A DNA stretch of 8,120 nt from Alistipes sp. (GCA_017934845.1 JAGBIR010000186.1:1-8120); one strand, 5' to 3'; positions 1 through 7,287 are shown, counted from the first letter of the stretch. Program-made: numbers and translations. Notes: a model not told the origin generated them from the sequence alone.

Positions 1-887
1 ATATAGTACTTAAACGAGAGGGGATCCAACGCAAACTGCACGTTACAACCACCCTCGATTTTCAACGCACGAATAATCTTCAGCGCGCTGTTACGCAACA
101 ACTGATACTCCTTGTCGGTAAGAGTCTGTGCCGGAGCGATAACCATCGAGTCGCCCGTATGGATACCTACCGGATCGATATTCTCCATACTACAAATTGC
201 GATTGCCGTATCGTTCTTGTCGCGCATTACCTCGAACTCAATCTCCTTGTAGCCCTTGATACTCTTCTCGACCAGAACCTGATGAACGGGCGAAAGCACC
301 AACGCATTACGCATAATATCGCGCAACTCCTCCTCGTTGTCGGCAAAACCGCCACCCGTTCCACCCAACGTAAAGGCGGGACGCAACACAACGGGATAGC
401 CAATCTGCTCGGCAGCCTTGACGCCATCCTCCATACTGTTCACAACGAGTGAAGGCAACACCGGCTCACCAATACTTATACACAACTCCTTGAACAACTC
501 GCGGTCCTCGGCCTTCTCGATACTCTCGAACGAAGTACCCAGAATCTCGACGTGGCACTCATCCAAAACGCCCTTCTTAGCCAACTGTACGGCCAAGTTC
601 AAACCTGTCTGACCACCCAAGCCCGGAACGATAGCATCGGGACGCTCATAGCGTACAATCTTTGCCACATACTCCAGCGTCAAAGGCTCCATATAGACCT
701 TATCAGCGATGTTGGTATCGGTCATAATAGTTGCGGGGTTTGAGTTCACGAGAATAACCTCGTAACCCTCCTCCTTCAATGCCAGACACGCCTGTGTACC
801 TGCATAGTCGAACTCTGCTGCCTGACCAATGACAATCGGGCCAGAGCCGATCACCATTACCTTCTTAATATCTGTTCTCTTAGGCAT
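1..887 (-). CDS. carB: Carbamoyl-phosphate synthase large subunit (N-terminal 295 residues, cut by window edge)
   Basis: CarB makes carbamoyl phosphate from bicarbonate, ATP and ammonia delivered by CarA, for pyrimidine and arginine synthesis in the cytoplasm. The visible part is the start of the first (carboxyphosphate) half: it opens [20 protein letters not shown], followed by [10 protein letters not shown] (residues 48-57), the biotin-carboxylase-like N-terminal domain, and the beginning of the ATP-grasp domain. Residues matching known E. coli ATP-site positions are present: R129 (in KAEDRE), R169 (VVLRP), the glycine loop at 175-180, E215, H243 (GIHTGDS) and Q284. The E. coli protein has 1073 residues, so about 780 are missing beyond position 1. 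The ATG (887-885) overlaps the end of carA by 8 nt, so the two are translationally coupled, and AGGAG-like bases lie just upstream inside carA. Nothing in the visible part looks degraded. Confidence 0.97.
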   Translation of the reverse strand, partial: MPKRTDIKKVMVIGSGPIVIGQAAEFDYAGTQACLALKEEGYEVILVNSNPATIMTDTNIADKVYMEPLTLEYVAKIVRYERPDAIVPGLGGQTGLNLAVQLAKKGVLDECHVEILGTSFESIEKAEDRELFKELCISIGEPVLPSLVVNSMEDGVKAAEQIGYPVVLRPAFTLGGTGGGFADNEEELRDIMRNALVLSPVHQVLVEKSIKGYKEIEFEVMRDKNDTAIAICSMENIDPVGIHTGDSMVIAPAQTLTDKEYQLLRNSALKIIRALKIEGGCNVQFALDPLSFKYY

Positions 888-1968
888 TTTGCTTCTCCTC
901 CATCAATTTAATAAACTTATCGAAAAGATATGTGCTATCCTGCGGACCCGGAGCACTCTCGGGATGGAACTGCACACCATAAACCTTATCCTCTACACAC
1001 TCAACACCCTCGATCGACGAATCGGGAATATTGACGTGCGTAATAGTCAGATTAGTACCCTCCAGCGACTCGGCAACAACCTCATAGCTGTGATTCTGCG
1101 CCGTCATATCGATGCGACCACTCTCCAACGAGCGAACAGCCGCACCACCGTGGTGACCGCACTTCATCTTTCTGCACTCGGCACCGTATGCCAACGCAAT
1201 AAGCTCCATACCGAGCGAGATACCAAATACGGGAATCTTACCCTTAACAGCCCTAATAATCTCAACCACCTCGGTAAGCTCGTTAGGATTACCCGGGCCA
1301 TTCGAGATAAAGATGCCATCGGGGTTAAATGCCATAATCTCGTCCAACGTAGTGTTGTAAGGCACAACCGTAACGTTGCAGCCGCGTGAGTTGAACTGGC
1401 TGATGATGCTGTGCTTAATACCGCAATCCACCGCCACGATATCGTACTTATGGTTAGGCGTACGCGAGAAACGACGCTTGCGACAGCTAACCTGCTGCAC
1501 CTGATTAGTCGGCAGCGGGGTAGTCTTAATCAACTCCAAAGCCTCCTCCAAGGGCATATCGGCATTCACGATAGCACCGCGCTGCGCACCCTCGTCGCGG
1601 ATGATGCGTACAATCATACGCGTATCAACACCTGCTATGCAAGGTATTCCCTGCTCGTCCAGGGTCTCCGAGAAAGTCTTCGTATAACGGAAGTTGCTCG
1701 GATTCTCGTTGCACTCACGAACGACCATACCACCCACCAAAGGCTGCTTTGACTCAAAATCCTCGTCGGTAATACCATAGTTACCAATCAGCGGGTATGC
1801 CATTACCACAATCTGGCCAAGGCACGATGGATCGGAGATAATCTCCTGATAGCCAACCACCGAAGTATTGAAAACAATCTCGCCCACACGCTCTACATCC
1901 GCTCCGTGACCGTAGCCGTAGAATTCGTGACCGCTTTCAAGAACTAATTTTTTATTAAACGGTTTCAT
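880..1968 (-). CDS. carA: Carbamoyl-phosphate synthase small subunit, with Ser in place of the catalytic Cys
   Basis: 362 residues (E. coli 382), third to last gene step before carB and 23 bp after pyrC. The N-terminal CPSase small-chain domain (about 5-140) is intact, with [16 protein letters not shown] and YPLIGNYG. The C-terminal class I glutamine amidotransferase domain (about 174-360) keeps the oxyanion strand SNGPGNP (222-228), TAQNH (289-293) and the triad His335/Glu337 in FHPES. The nucleophile elbow, normally G-I-C-L-G-H-Q, reads G-I-S-L-G-M-E: Ser251 (codon at 1216-1218) replaces Cys269 of E. coli, and Met254 and Glu255 replace His272 and Gln273. The loop after GHHGG is one residue shorter than in E. 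coli and lacks its NHPV. From family knowledge, loss of this Cys abolishes glutamine hydrolysis while ammonia-dependent synthesis can persist, as in mammalian CPS I, which also has Ser there. The reading frame is clean and the gene sits in its usual operon, so it is probably functional as a structural or ammonia-dependent partner, not a pseudogene. Confidence 0.95.
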   Translation of the reverse strand: MKPFNKKLVLESGHEFYGYGHGADVERVGEIVFNTSVVGYQEIISDPSCLGQIVVMAYPLIGNYGITDEDFESKQPLVGGMVVRECNENPSNFRYTKTFSETLDEQGIPCIAGVDTRMIVRIIRDEGAQRGAIVNADMPLEEALELIKTTPLPTNQVQQVSCRKRRFSRTPNHKYDIVAVDCGIKHSIISQFNSRGCNVTVVPYNTTLDEIMAFNPDGIFISNGPGNPNELTEVVEIIRAVKGKIPVFGISLGMELIALAYGAECRKMKCGHHGGAAVRSLESGRIDMTAQNHSYEVVAESLEGTNLTITHVNIPDSSIEGVECVEDKVYGVQFHPESAPGPQDSTYLFDKFIKLMEEKQNA

Positions 1969-1991
1969 TACAAATAGATTTATATAATTTA

Positions 1992-3269
1992 TTATTTATT
2001 TCTCTCGTAAACAATCTCACCATCAACCATCGTAAGGCAGCACTCACCCCACAGATGCCAGCCCTTAAACGGAGTAGCACGTCCTGCCGACTTAAACTCC
2101 TCGGGATTAACATCCCACTCGGCGTTCAAATCAAACACAGCGATATCGGCCGCAGCACCCTCCTCAAGGCCTGCACCCAGCGAGAATATGCGACGTGGAG
2201 CCTCGGCCATTACCTCGATACACTTCTCAAGCGATATAATACCCTTACGCACCAAGTGAGTATATACAACGGCAAACGAAGTCTCAAGACCTACAACACC
2301 CATTGCACTAAACTCCAATCCGCGCGACTTCTCCTCGGCGGTATGGGGTGCGTGGTCGGTAGCCACAACGTCTATCGTTCCATCCTTCAAACCCTCGACC
2401 AGAGCATCGCGGTCGGCAGCCGAACGAATCGGGGGATTCATCTTAAAGCGACCATCCTCCTCGATATCCATATCGCACATCGTAAGGTAATGAGGGCCTG
2501 TCTCGCAGCTTATCTTCACACCACGACTTTTAGCCTGACGGATAAGCTCTACGCTCTCTTTGGTTGAGATATGGCAAACGTGATAACGGCAACCCACCTC
2601 CTCGGCAATCTTGATATCGCGCTCAATCTGCGCCCACTCACTCTCCGAGCAGATACCTCGATGGCCGTGCTTTGCAGCATACTCGCCATCGTGGATATAA
2701 CCCTTTCGCAACAGAGCATTCACCTCGCAATGTGCTGCAATAATAGAGTCTGTCTCGACAGCCGCCTGCATAGCCTCACGCATTACAGCATCATCCTGCA
2801 CGCCGCTACCATCGTCCGAAAAGCCGGCAACCATCGTTGCCAACGACTTAAAATCTACCAGCTCGCGACCATAGCGATTCTTGGTAATTGTAGCATAAGG
2901 CACAACCTTAACCACAGCGTCACGATCGATAATATCCTGCTGAATCTTCAGCGTATCGACCGCATCGGGTGCCGGAGCAAGGTTAGGCATCGAGCATACG
3001 GTAGTAAAGCCACCATGTGCCGCAGCAGCCGTACCCGTCGCAATAGTCTCCTTCGACGAGAATCCCGGCTCACGCAGATGAACGTGCAAATCAACCAAGC
3101 CGGCCGAGATAATCAGCCCGCTACAATCCACAACTCTATCACCCTCCTGTGGCTCAATATTGGCCGCAATGCGCTCAACGACTTTACCCTTTACAGCGAC
3201 ATCGCAACGCTCCGATTTGCCGTGGCGTACTACCACTCCGCCCTTCAGTATTACTCTATATTGCTCCAT
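1992..3269 (-). CDS. pyrC: Dihydroorotase (class I type)
   Basis: Dihydroorotase reversibly cyclises N-carbamoyl-aspartate to dihydroorotate, the third step of UMP synthesis, in the cytoplasm. The 425-residue length fits the Bacillus/Aquifex-like class I type (amidohydrolase superfamily). The DxHxHxR motif is at residues 60-66 (metal ligands H62, H64; substrate Arg R66), followed by EPGFSSKETI. Other expected sites are D152 in FSDDG, H180 in AAHCE, H233 in CHIS, the substrate segment NPPIRS (278-283), and catalytic D305 in VATDHAPH. All metal and catalytic positions appear intact, so this is an active enzyme rather than the inactive PyrC-like partner of aspartate transcarbamoylase. It is the first gene of a pyrC-carA-carB operon. 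The ATG at 3267-3269 is only 8 nt after the U-tract of an intrinsic terminator, implying control by readthrough. Some databases call this family pyrC, others allantoinase-like, but the neighbours support pyrC. Confidence 0.95.
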   Translation of the reverse strand: MEQYRVILKGGVVVRHGKSERCDVAVKGKVVERIAANIEPQEGDRVVDCSGLIISAGLVDLHVHLREPGFSSKETIATGTAAAAHGGFTTVCSMPNLAPAPDAVDTLKIQQDIIDRDAVVKVVPYATITKNRYGRELVDFKSLATMVAGFSDDGSGVQDDAVMREAMQAAVETDSIIAAHCEVNALLRKGYIHDGEYAAKHGHRGICSESEWAQIERDIKIAEEVGCRYHVCHISTKESVELIRQAKSRGVKISCETGPHYLTMCDMDIEEDGRFKMNPPIRSAADRDALVEGLKDGTIDVVATDHAPHTAEEKSRGLEFSAMGVVGLETSFAVVYTHLVRKGIISLEKCIEVMAEAPRRIFSLGAGLEEGAAADIAVFDLNAEWDVNPEEFKSAGRATPFKGWHLWGECCLTMVDGEIVYERNK

Positions 3270-3277
3270 ATCTATAC

Positions 3278-3302
3278 AAAAAAGGCGACTAAATCAGCCG
3301 CC
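3278..3302 (-). terminator. Intrinsic terminator in the pyrC leader (candidate attenuator)
   Basis: On the minus strand GGCGGCU, loop GAUUU and AGUCGCC form a 7-bp stem with one G-U pair, followed directly by six U residues. The U-tract ends 8 nt before the pyrC ATG. This is a textbook intrinsic terminator, but it lies downstream of the likely pyrC promoter, and there is no room for another promoter between it and the gene. It could end the long receptor transcript from upstream, but its position argues for regulated readthrough into pyrC-carA-carB. A weaker 7-of-8 promoter-like match (GATATTTG, 3302-3309) overlaps its upstream edge and could in principle start transcripts inside the stem. 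Confidence 0.8.
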
Positions 3303-3310
3303 AAATATCA

Positions 3311-3433
3311 TCAATAATAAAAAACAGTAACAGAATCTTGTGCAGATGAAACACCAAAGAAAGAGGAACAATTCGCTCGAAAGCAACACTCTCGACCTTC
3401 CACCTGTGAACAATTATGCACCTGATGTTTCAT
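3311..3433 (-). CDS. Putative 40-residue leader peptide of the pyrC operon
   Basis: The ORF starts at ATG 3433-3431, about 18 nt after the promoter element, behind an A-rich stretch (AAACAAAGAAGAAT) of the kind that serves as ribosome-binding region in Bacteroidetes. It begins MKHQVHNCSQ and ends AQDSVTVFYY. It stops at two consecutive TGA codons, the first 8 nt before the terminator stem. The last codons are U-rich (TGTTTTTTATTATTGATGA), with a run of six U (3324-3319) about 16 nt before the stem. Four Cys, no signal peptide and no recognisable domain: the product itself probably has no function. By analogy with E. coli pyrL, the leader peptide of pyrBI, its translation may decide whether the terminator forms. 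Alternative: a chance ORF, since 40 open codons in one frame are not rare. Confidence 0.45.
   Translation of the reverse strand: MKHQVHNCSQVEGRECCFRANCSSFFGVSSAQDSVTVFYY
3346..3433 (-). other. Long-range RNA stem in the pyrC leader that would cover the leader-peptide start codon
   Basis: In the minus-strand RNA, AUGAAACAUC (3433-3424) can pair with GGUGUUUCAU (3355-3346) as a 10-bp helix with one G-U pair. The first arm contains the AUG of the leader ORF. Inside the loop, UCGAGAG and CUUUCGA form a 7-bp hairpin with a 5-nt loop. The adjacent GUGCA (3421-3417) could alternatively pair with UGCAC (3343-3339). The folding is by eye only; it suggests a structured, perhaps switchable leader. Confidence 0.4.
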
Positions 3434-3450
3434 ATTCTTCTTTGTTTGGG

Positions 3451-3458
3451 CAAAGATA
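3451..3458 (-). promoter_or_regulatory. Promoter -7 element for the pyrC-carA-carB transcript
   Basis: TATCTTTG matches the Bacteroidetes sigma-ABfr -7 consensus TAnnTTTG exactly. Transcription should begin about 5-8 nt further on, near 3443-3446, giving a leader of about 175 nt. No good -33 TTTG is present at the usual distance; TTAG is the closest. Confidence 0.6.
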
Positions 3459-3521
3459 AGAAAATTTTTCCAATCCTTGCCTAATTCAGGCTTATTTTTA
3501 CATAGATTTTTTACTCGTCAA

Positions 3522-6500
3522 TTAAAAGACTACGCGCACGCCGAGTTGCATATGCCATCGCGACAGCAAATCACTCGGAGTAAGAGCCGTATTAGAGTAC
3601 TGATACACAGGCACACCATCCTCCACGCGTACAACCTTCACCGGTTGCTGACGCCATCCCGACACATTGTAATAGCTGCCCCAGTGACGACAAATCATAT
3701 TGCCAAGATTCATCACATCCAACGACAGTTCGACCCTACGATTAGTCTCTCTACCAAAATAGAAGCCGTGAGCAAAGTGCAAATCCAAGCGATGTTCCAT
3801 TGGGGTCTGCATAGCATTACGCTCGGCAAACGCTCCACGACGCGATGCGAGATAGCCACTCGACTCAATAAATTCATTCCACTTGGCCATCGAGCCCTCA
3901 TCGGCAAATCGCATCCTCGAGAGTTCATCCTCGGTAGGGATATACATCAACGACGAACCAAAGACTCCATCGCCATTAAAATCGGCAGTCTCGCCAACGC
4001 AGAGCGAGTATCGCTGGCCCGATGTTAGTTGATACACCAAACCGACGGTCACATCAAACAATCGAGCATATCGTTTCTTATAGGTCACTACGGCCGAGAA
4101 CTTATGCGGCACGTCGTAAGCCGACACAGCCAACTCCTCGTCATTCAGGTCGATAGCATAGCCTCGCGTCCAGTTTGTTGACGAAGAGGTCGAAGGCACA
4201 TCACACACCGCATAGGCACGCGAAAAGGCATAAGAGGCCGCCACGTGCAAACCAAACGGGAAGGCTTTCGAGACACTTGCAGTCAACGAATAAGAGTATC
4301 CACGCGAAGTATTCTCCATATAGTAGATGGCCGAATAATCGTTTGTAACTCGCTCAAATAGAGGATATCCACCCGCTGCAGATTGGCCCTCGGCAGCCGG
4401 TACAGCATAAATCATCCCGCCACTACGCTCAATTGCCAAATTCCTAAAACGGACATTCTGCAAGGCTTTGGTATAGAGTGCATCAACCCTTACGACCAAA
4501 CCATTATTCCACGCATATTCACCCGAAGCACTAACCTTCAGATTCTGCGGATAACGGAACTTTGCATCCATAGCATTGAGCATAAAGCTCGTATTCGAGA
4601 GTGTCGTTGGCGAGGGCACGGGCGTAAACGGAGCAGCCGACTCCACAACAGAGCCATCCTCCACGCGACCCATCAGCTTCAAGCCCTTTTGCTCAACACC
4701 TGTATTCGAATAGTTGTTCACAACCCAGACAAACGGCACCTGACCCGTAAATACACCAACTCCACCCTGCACATTGAGCGTTCCATTGTCGCAGAGTCTG
4801 CGCCATGACAATCCCACACGAGGCGACAAGAGCAGATGCGCACGCGGCACATCGCCAATACGCACACCATAACGTCGCGCCACTTCGCCACCGTTAAACT
4901 CCTCGTTAGGTGTCGGAGTATTGAAAATCAGCGGTAGGGTAGCACGCACTCCATAAGTGAGCGTCAGGTTGTGACCCAAATCCCACTTATCTTGGGCATA
5001 AACATTAAACTCCGCAGCACGAAAACGCGGCCCCCACGTCGTTGTACCCGTCACCGCAGGGTCGGTGTAGTTATACTCGTACATAGCTGCCATATCGCGT
5101 TCGAAATCGGCAACCGAATTGTAGGTATAAGTACCGTAGGCATTTGCCAAATAGCGGTTATGAATGTTGTAAAATTCGTGGTGCATACCAAACGTAAACG
5201 AGTGAGCCGAACGCTCCCACACCACATCATCCGACACAATTATAACATTTTGTTTCAGTGCATTAATACCGGCATAGCGATTATTACCAATGTTAATCGT
5301 CATCTTCTCGCCAACGCCCGCATTCTTGATTATCACACTCGGGAAATTGCCCTTAACATCGGCCTCTCGGCCATCACCCCCACGCGAATAACCCACACGA
5401 AACGTATTATGAAGATTCTCTGCCAAACGCGACTCCAACGTAGCTGCAACATAGTGTGCCGTACTGTAATTTGCATATCCCGAGCCACAAAACATAAACG
5501 AGCTAATCGAGTTAGCATACTCCTCGGCACGCGCATCCAGCAGGCTATAACTCAACGATAATCTATTACGCGAATTGATATGCCAATCCAACGTAGCCAT
5601 TGCCGACACCGAACGTTGCATCACATCACGACGACCCACGCCACCGCCATCATATCCGGTAAGCTGCTTATATCTATCCGAGATTCTACGCAGCTCCGCC
5701 TCATCCAACAGCGCGCCATCAAAGCCGGCATAAAACGACGAAGGCGACACCTCGCGATTATACTCGCCACTAACGAAGAAGAACAACTTATCCTTCACAA
5801 TAGGGCCACCCAGCGTCACACCAAAAATTTGCGTTGTCTGGTCATCCAATTTCTCGCGATTAGCCACATCACGGCCAGCCGTCGAGCCATACATATCCTG
5901 ATTATTATAATAGGTATAGGCACTACCCGCAAATTCGTTGGTTCCTGACTTGGTAATTGCATTAATCTCACCACCACCAAAGCCACTCATTCTCACATCG
6001 AACGGAGCCACAGCAACCTCAATCTGCGCAATGGCATCCAACGCCACGGGGTTAGCATTCGACAATCCGCCATTTGTTCCCGACGACGAAAGGCCATACA
6101 TATCGTTATTAGCCATACCATTGACTCTGAAGGCATTATAACGATTTGCCACACCTCCATACGACATTCCGCCCGTCTTTGTAGCCATAGCCTGCGGCGT
6201 TAGTCGCACCACATCGTACAGCGAACGCGACACGGTAGGAAGTTGCGTAATGGTCTGCTCATCGAAGCTCTGCGCCACACCCGAATGATGAATCTTTGCC
6301 GACTCGACAACCACCTCGCCAAGCGATGTTGCACTCTGTCGCAAAACCACATCCTGACGCGCATTTTCACCCAGCTGCATCACAATTCCATCACGCTGAA
6401 AGGTATCGCATCCCAAAAACTCAACCTTGAGCGTATAACCATTGTCGGGACGAATACCATGAATCGCAAAGCGGCCATCGACACCCACAATAGCATAATA

Positions 6501-6659
6501 TGTTGTACCTGTTTTCGAGTGCTTGAGTTCGACAGTAGCACCCGTAAGCCATTCTCCCTCAGTATTTTTCACCGCACCACGCATCGTCGATGAAGTGATT
6601 TGTGCTACCACAGTAAAGCACACAAACAAGAGCGATATAAAGAGTAAAATTCGTTTCAT
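3522..6659 (-). CDS. TonB-dependent receptor, Oar-like, with N-terminal carboxypeptidase-regulatory-like domain
   Basis: 1045 residues counted from ATG 6659. An in-frame ATG 18 nt upstream (6677) would add MPNFWC in front of the signal peptide and is less likely. MKRILLFISLLFVCFTVVAQ is a Sec signal peptide with probable cleavage near residues 19-20. A beta-sandwich CarboxypepD_reg-like domain spans about 24-110. A TonB-box-like EVVV is at 115-118. The plug (about 120-260) has LPTVSRSLYDVVRLTP, FRVNGMANNDMYGL and GFGGGEINAITKSGTNEF. A large barrel follows, starting with GGPIVKDKLFFF and ending in Phe (VRVVF), as outer-membrane barrels do. The DFNGDG motif (893-898) in the barrel resembles a calcium-binding loop and is common in this family. 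Unlike SusC systems there is no SusD partner, anti-sigma factor or degradative enzyme next to it, so the substrate is unknown. In Myxococcus, Oar has been linked to protein export rather than nutrient uptake. No clear terminator of its own follows. Confidence 0.9.
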   Translation of the reverse strand: MKRILLFISLLFVCFTVVAQITSSTMRGAVKNTEGEWLTGATVELKHSKTGTTYYAIVGVDGRFAIHGIRPDNGYTLKVEFLGCDTFQRDGIVMQLGENARQDVVLRQSATSLGEVVVESAKIHHSGVAQSFDEQTITQLPTVSRSLYDVVRLTPQAMATKTGGMSYGGVANRYNAFRVNGMANNDMYGLSSSGTNGGLSNANPVALDAIAQIEVAVAPFDVRMSGFGGGEINAITKSGTNEFAGSAYTYYNNQDMYGSTAGRDVANREKLDDQTTQIFGVTLGGPIVKDKLFFFVSGEYNREVSPSSFYAGFDGALLDEAELRRISDRYKQLTGYDGGGVGRRDVMQRSVSAMATLDWHINSRNRLSLSYSLLDARAEEYANSISSFMFCGSGYANYSTAHYVAATLESRLAENLHNTFRVGYSRGGDGREADVKGNFPSVIIKNAGVGEKMTINIGNNRYAGINALKQNVIIVSDDVVWERSAHSFTFGMHHEFYNIHNRYLANAYGTYTYNSVADFERDMAAMYEYNYTDPAVTGTTTWGPRFRAAEFNVYAQDKWDLGHNLTLTYGVRATLPLIFNTPTPNEEFNGGEVARRYGVRIGDVPRAHLLLSPRVGLSWRRLCDNGTLNVQGGVGVFTGQVPFVWVVNNYSNTGVEQKGLKLMGRVEDGSVVESAAPFTPVPSPTTLSNTSFMLNAMDAKFRYPQNLKVSASGEYAWNNGLVVRVDALYTKALQNVRFRNLAIERSGGMIYAVPAAEGQSAAGGYPLFERVTNDYSAIYYMENTSRGYSYSLTASVSKAFPFGLHVAASYAFSRAYAVCDVPSTSSSTNWTRGYAIDLNDEELAVSAYDVPHKFSAVVTYKKRYARLFDVTVGLVYQLTSGQRYSLCVGETADFNGDGVFGSSLMYIPTEDELSRMRFADEGSMAKWNEFIESSGYLASRRGAFAERNAMQTPMEHRLDLHFAHGFYFGRETNRRVELSLDVMNLGNMICRHWGSYYNVSGWRQQPVKVVRVEDGVPVYQYSNTALTPSDLLSRWHMQLGVRVVF

Positions 6660-6673
6660 ACACCAAAAATTAG

Positions 6674-6735
6674 GCATCTATTTACGATGCAAATCCTTTT
6701 TCACTGCAACCTCACCGCACAATTCTCCGGCGAAG
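6674..6735 (-). other. Two hairpins in the 5' leader of the receptor mRNA
   Basis: On the minus strand, CUUCGCCG (6735-6728) and CGGUGAGG (6717-6710) form an 8-bp stem with two G-U pairs around a 10-nt loop. Further on, GCAUC (6690-6686) and GAUGC (6678-6674) form a 5-bp stem followed by CCUAAUUUUU, 14 nt before the ATG at 6659. The second is too short for a convincing terminator but could modulate translation. It matches no riboswitch class I recognise. Confidence 0.3.
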
Positions 6736-6758
6736 ATAAAATATCAGTACATCGGCTG

Positions 6759-6766
6759 CAAATATA
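6759..6766 (-). promoter_or_regulatory. Promoter -7 element for the receptor gene
   Basis: TATATTTG is an exact TAnnTTTG match on the minus strand in the divergent intergenic region. The predicted start is near 6752, which gives a leader of about 90 nt. No convincing -33 TTTG is seen. Confidence 0.55.
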
Positions 6767-6800
6767 CTAAAAAAGGAACGGCATTTGAATAAAATATTAC

Positions 6801-6808
6801 TATTTTTG
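6801..6808 (+). promoter_or_regulatory. Promoter -7 element for the yqaA-like gene
   Basis: TATTTTTG matches TAnnTTTG exactly and ends 17 nt before the ATG at 6826, so the 5' UTR would be only about 10-12 nt. A TTTG at 6784-6787 is too close (13 nt) to be a standard -33 element. Confidence 0.5.
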
Positions 6809-6825
6809 CATAGATTTTCGCATAT

Positions 6826-7287
6826 ATGGATGCTATAGTACAATTCCTTGTCGATTGGGGATATATCGGATTATTCATTTCGGCACTTGTTGCCGGAAGT
6901 ATTCTCCCGTTTAGCTCGGAGGTGGTGTTGACCATCCTCGTGCAGATGGGTGCTGACCCGTGGATATGCGTTGCGGCAGCATCTATCGGCAACACCTTCG
7001 GAGGTTTAATATGCTATTGGCTGGGATGGCTCGGTAATCTCGACTGGATAGAACGATGGCTGAAAGTCGATCGCCAAAAACTCGACAGAGTATCCAGTTT
7101 CGTCAAACGATATGGCGCGTGGATGGGACTCTTCAGCGTTCTGCCGTGGGTTGGCGAGGCCATAGTCGTGCTACTGGGACTTATGCGCTCGAACGTATAT
7201 CTTACAACGCTCACTATGTTTATCGGCAAAGCAGCCCGATATATCGCCATAGTATATGCCCTTGCCGGCATCAACGCACTGTTTTAG
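6826..7287 (+). CDS. yqaA: YqaA-family inner-membrane protein (DedA/VTT superfamily)
   Basis: 153 residues, close to E. coli YqaA (142). From memory of that protein, shared landmarks are LPxxSEVVL (LPFSSEVVL, 28-36), GNxxGG (55-60), the LxxxxKRYGA-like loop (VKRYGA, 93-98), SVLPWVGEAIVVLLGLMR (104-121; E. coli SWMPVVGDLLCLLAGWMR) and GKAARYIA (134-141; E. coli GKALRYVA). Hydrophobic segments at about 10-40, 46-70, 100-120 and 125-150 indicate a small polytopic membrane protein with the re-entrant helices of the VTT fold. DedA/VTT relatives are linked to lipid (undecaprenyl-phosphate or phospholipid) translocation and membrane homeostasis, but YqaA itself has no settled substrate. It is monocistronic, divergent from the receptor gene and convergent with udk. 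Confidence 0.85.
   Translation: MDAIVQFLVDWGYIGLFISALVAGSILPFSSEVVLTILVQMGADPWICVAAASIGNTFGGLICYWLGWLGNLDWIERWLKVDRQKLDRVSSFVKRYGAWMGLFSVLPWVGEAIVVLLGLMRSNVYLTTLTMFIGKAARYIAIVYALAGINALF

Noticed and set aside
829..1389. Long open frame of 186 codons on the plus strand opposite carA/carB.
   Set aside because: It is antisense to two conserved genes, its composition (rich in Ile, Thr, Asn, Arg and Leu) is that of a reverse-frame shadow, and it resembles no family.
880..1968. carA as a pseudogene because of the lost catalytic Cys.
   Set aside because: The frame is uninterrupted, the length is normal, the carB overlap is preserved and the other triad residues remain, so altered function is more likely than decay.
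2571..3317. Plus-strand open frames of 170-248 codons opposite pyrC and of up to 196 codons opposite the receptor gene.
   Set aside because: They are antisense shadows of well-supported genes, helped by the codon bias; no promoter, motif or signal peptide supports them.
3481..3503. Hairpin GCCTAATTCAGGC followed by TTATTTTTA on the plus strand, near the receptor stop codon.
   Set aside because: The stem is only 4-5 bp, no plus-strand gene ends there, and on the minus strand no U-tract follows, so it is not a convincing terminator for the receptor gene.
3270..3521. PyrR-binding attenuator or a known riboswitch in the pyrC leader.
   Set aside because: I could not find the conserved PyrR anti-antiterminator motif or any riboswitch core I recognise; the ORF plus U-rich plus terminator layout fits a pyrBI-like scheme better.
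6660..6677. Upstream ATG at 6677 as the receptor start.
   Set aside because: It would place MPNFWC before a complete signal peptide that begins with its own Met-Lys-Arg at 6659; the inner start gives a normal Sec signal.
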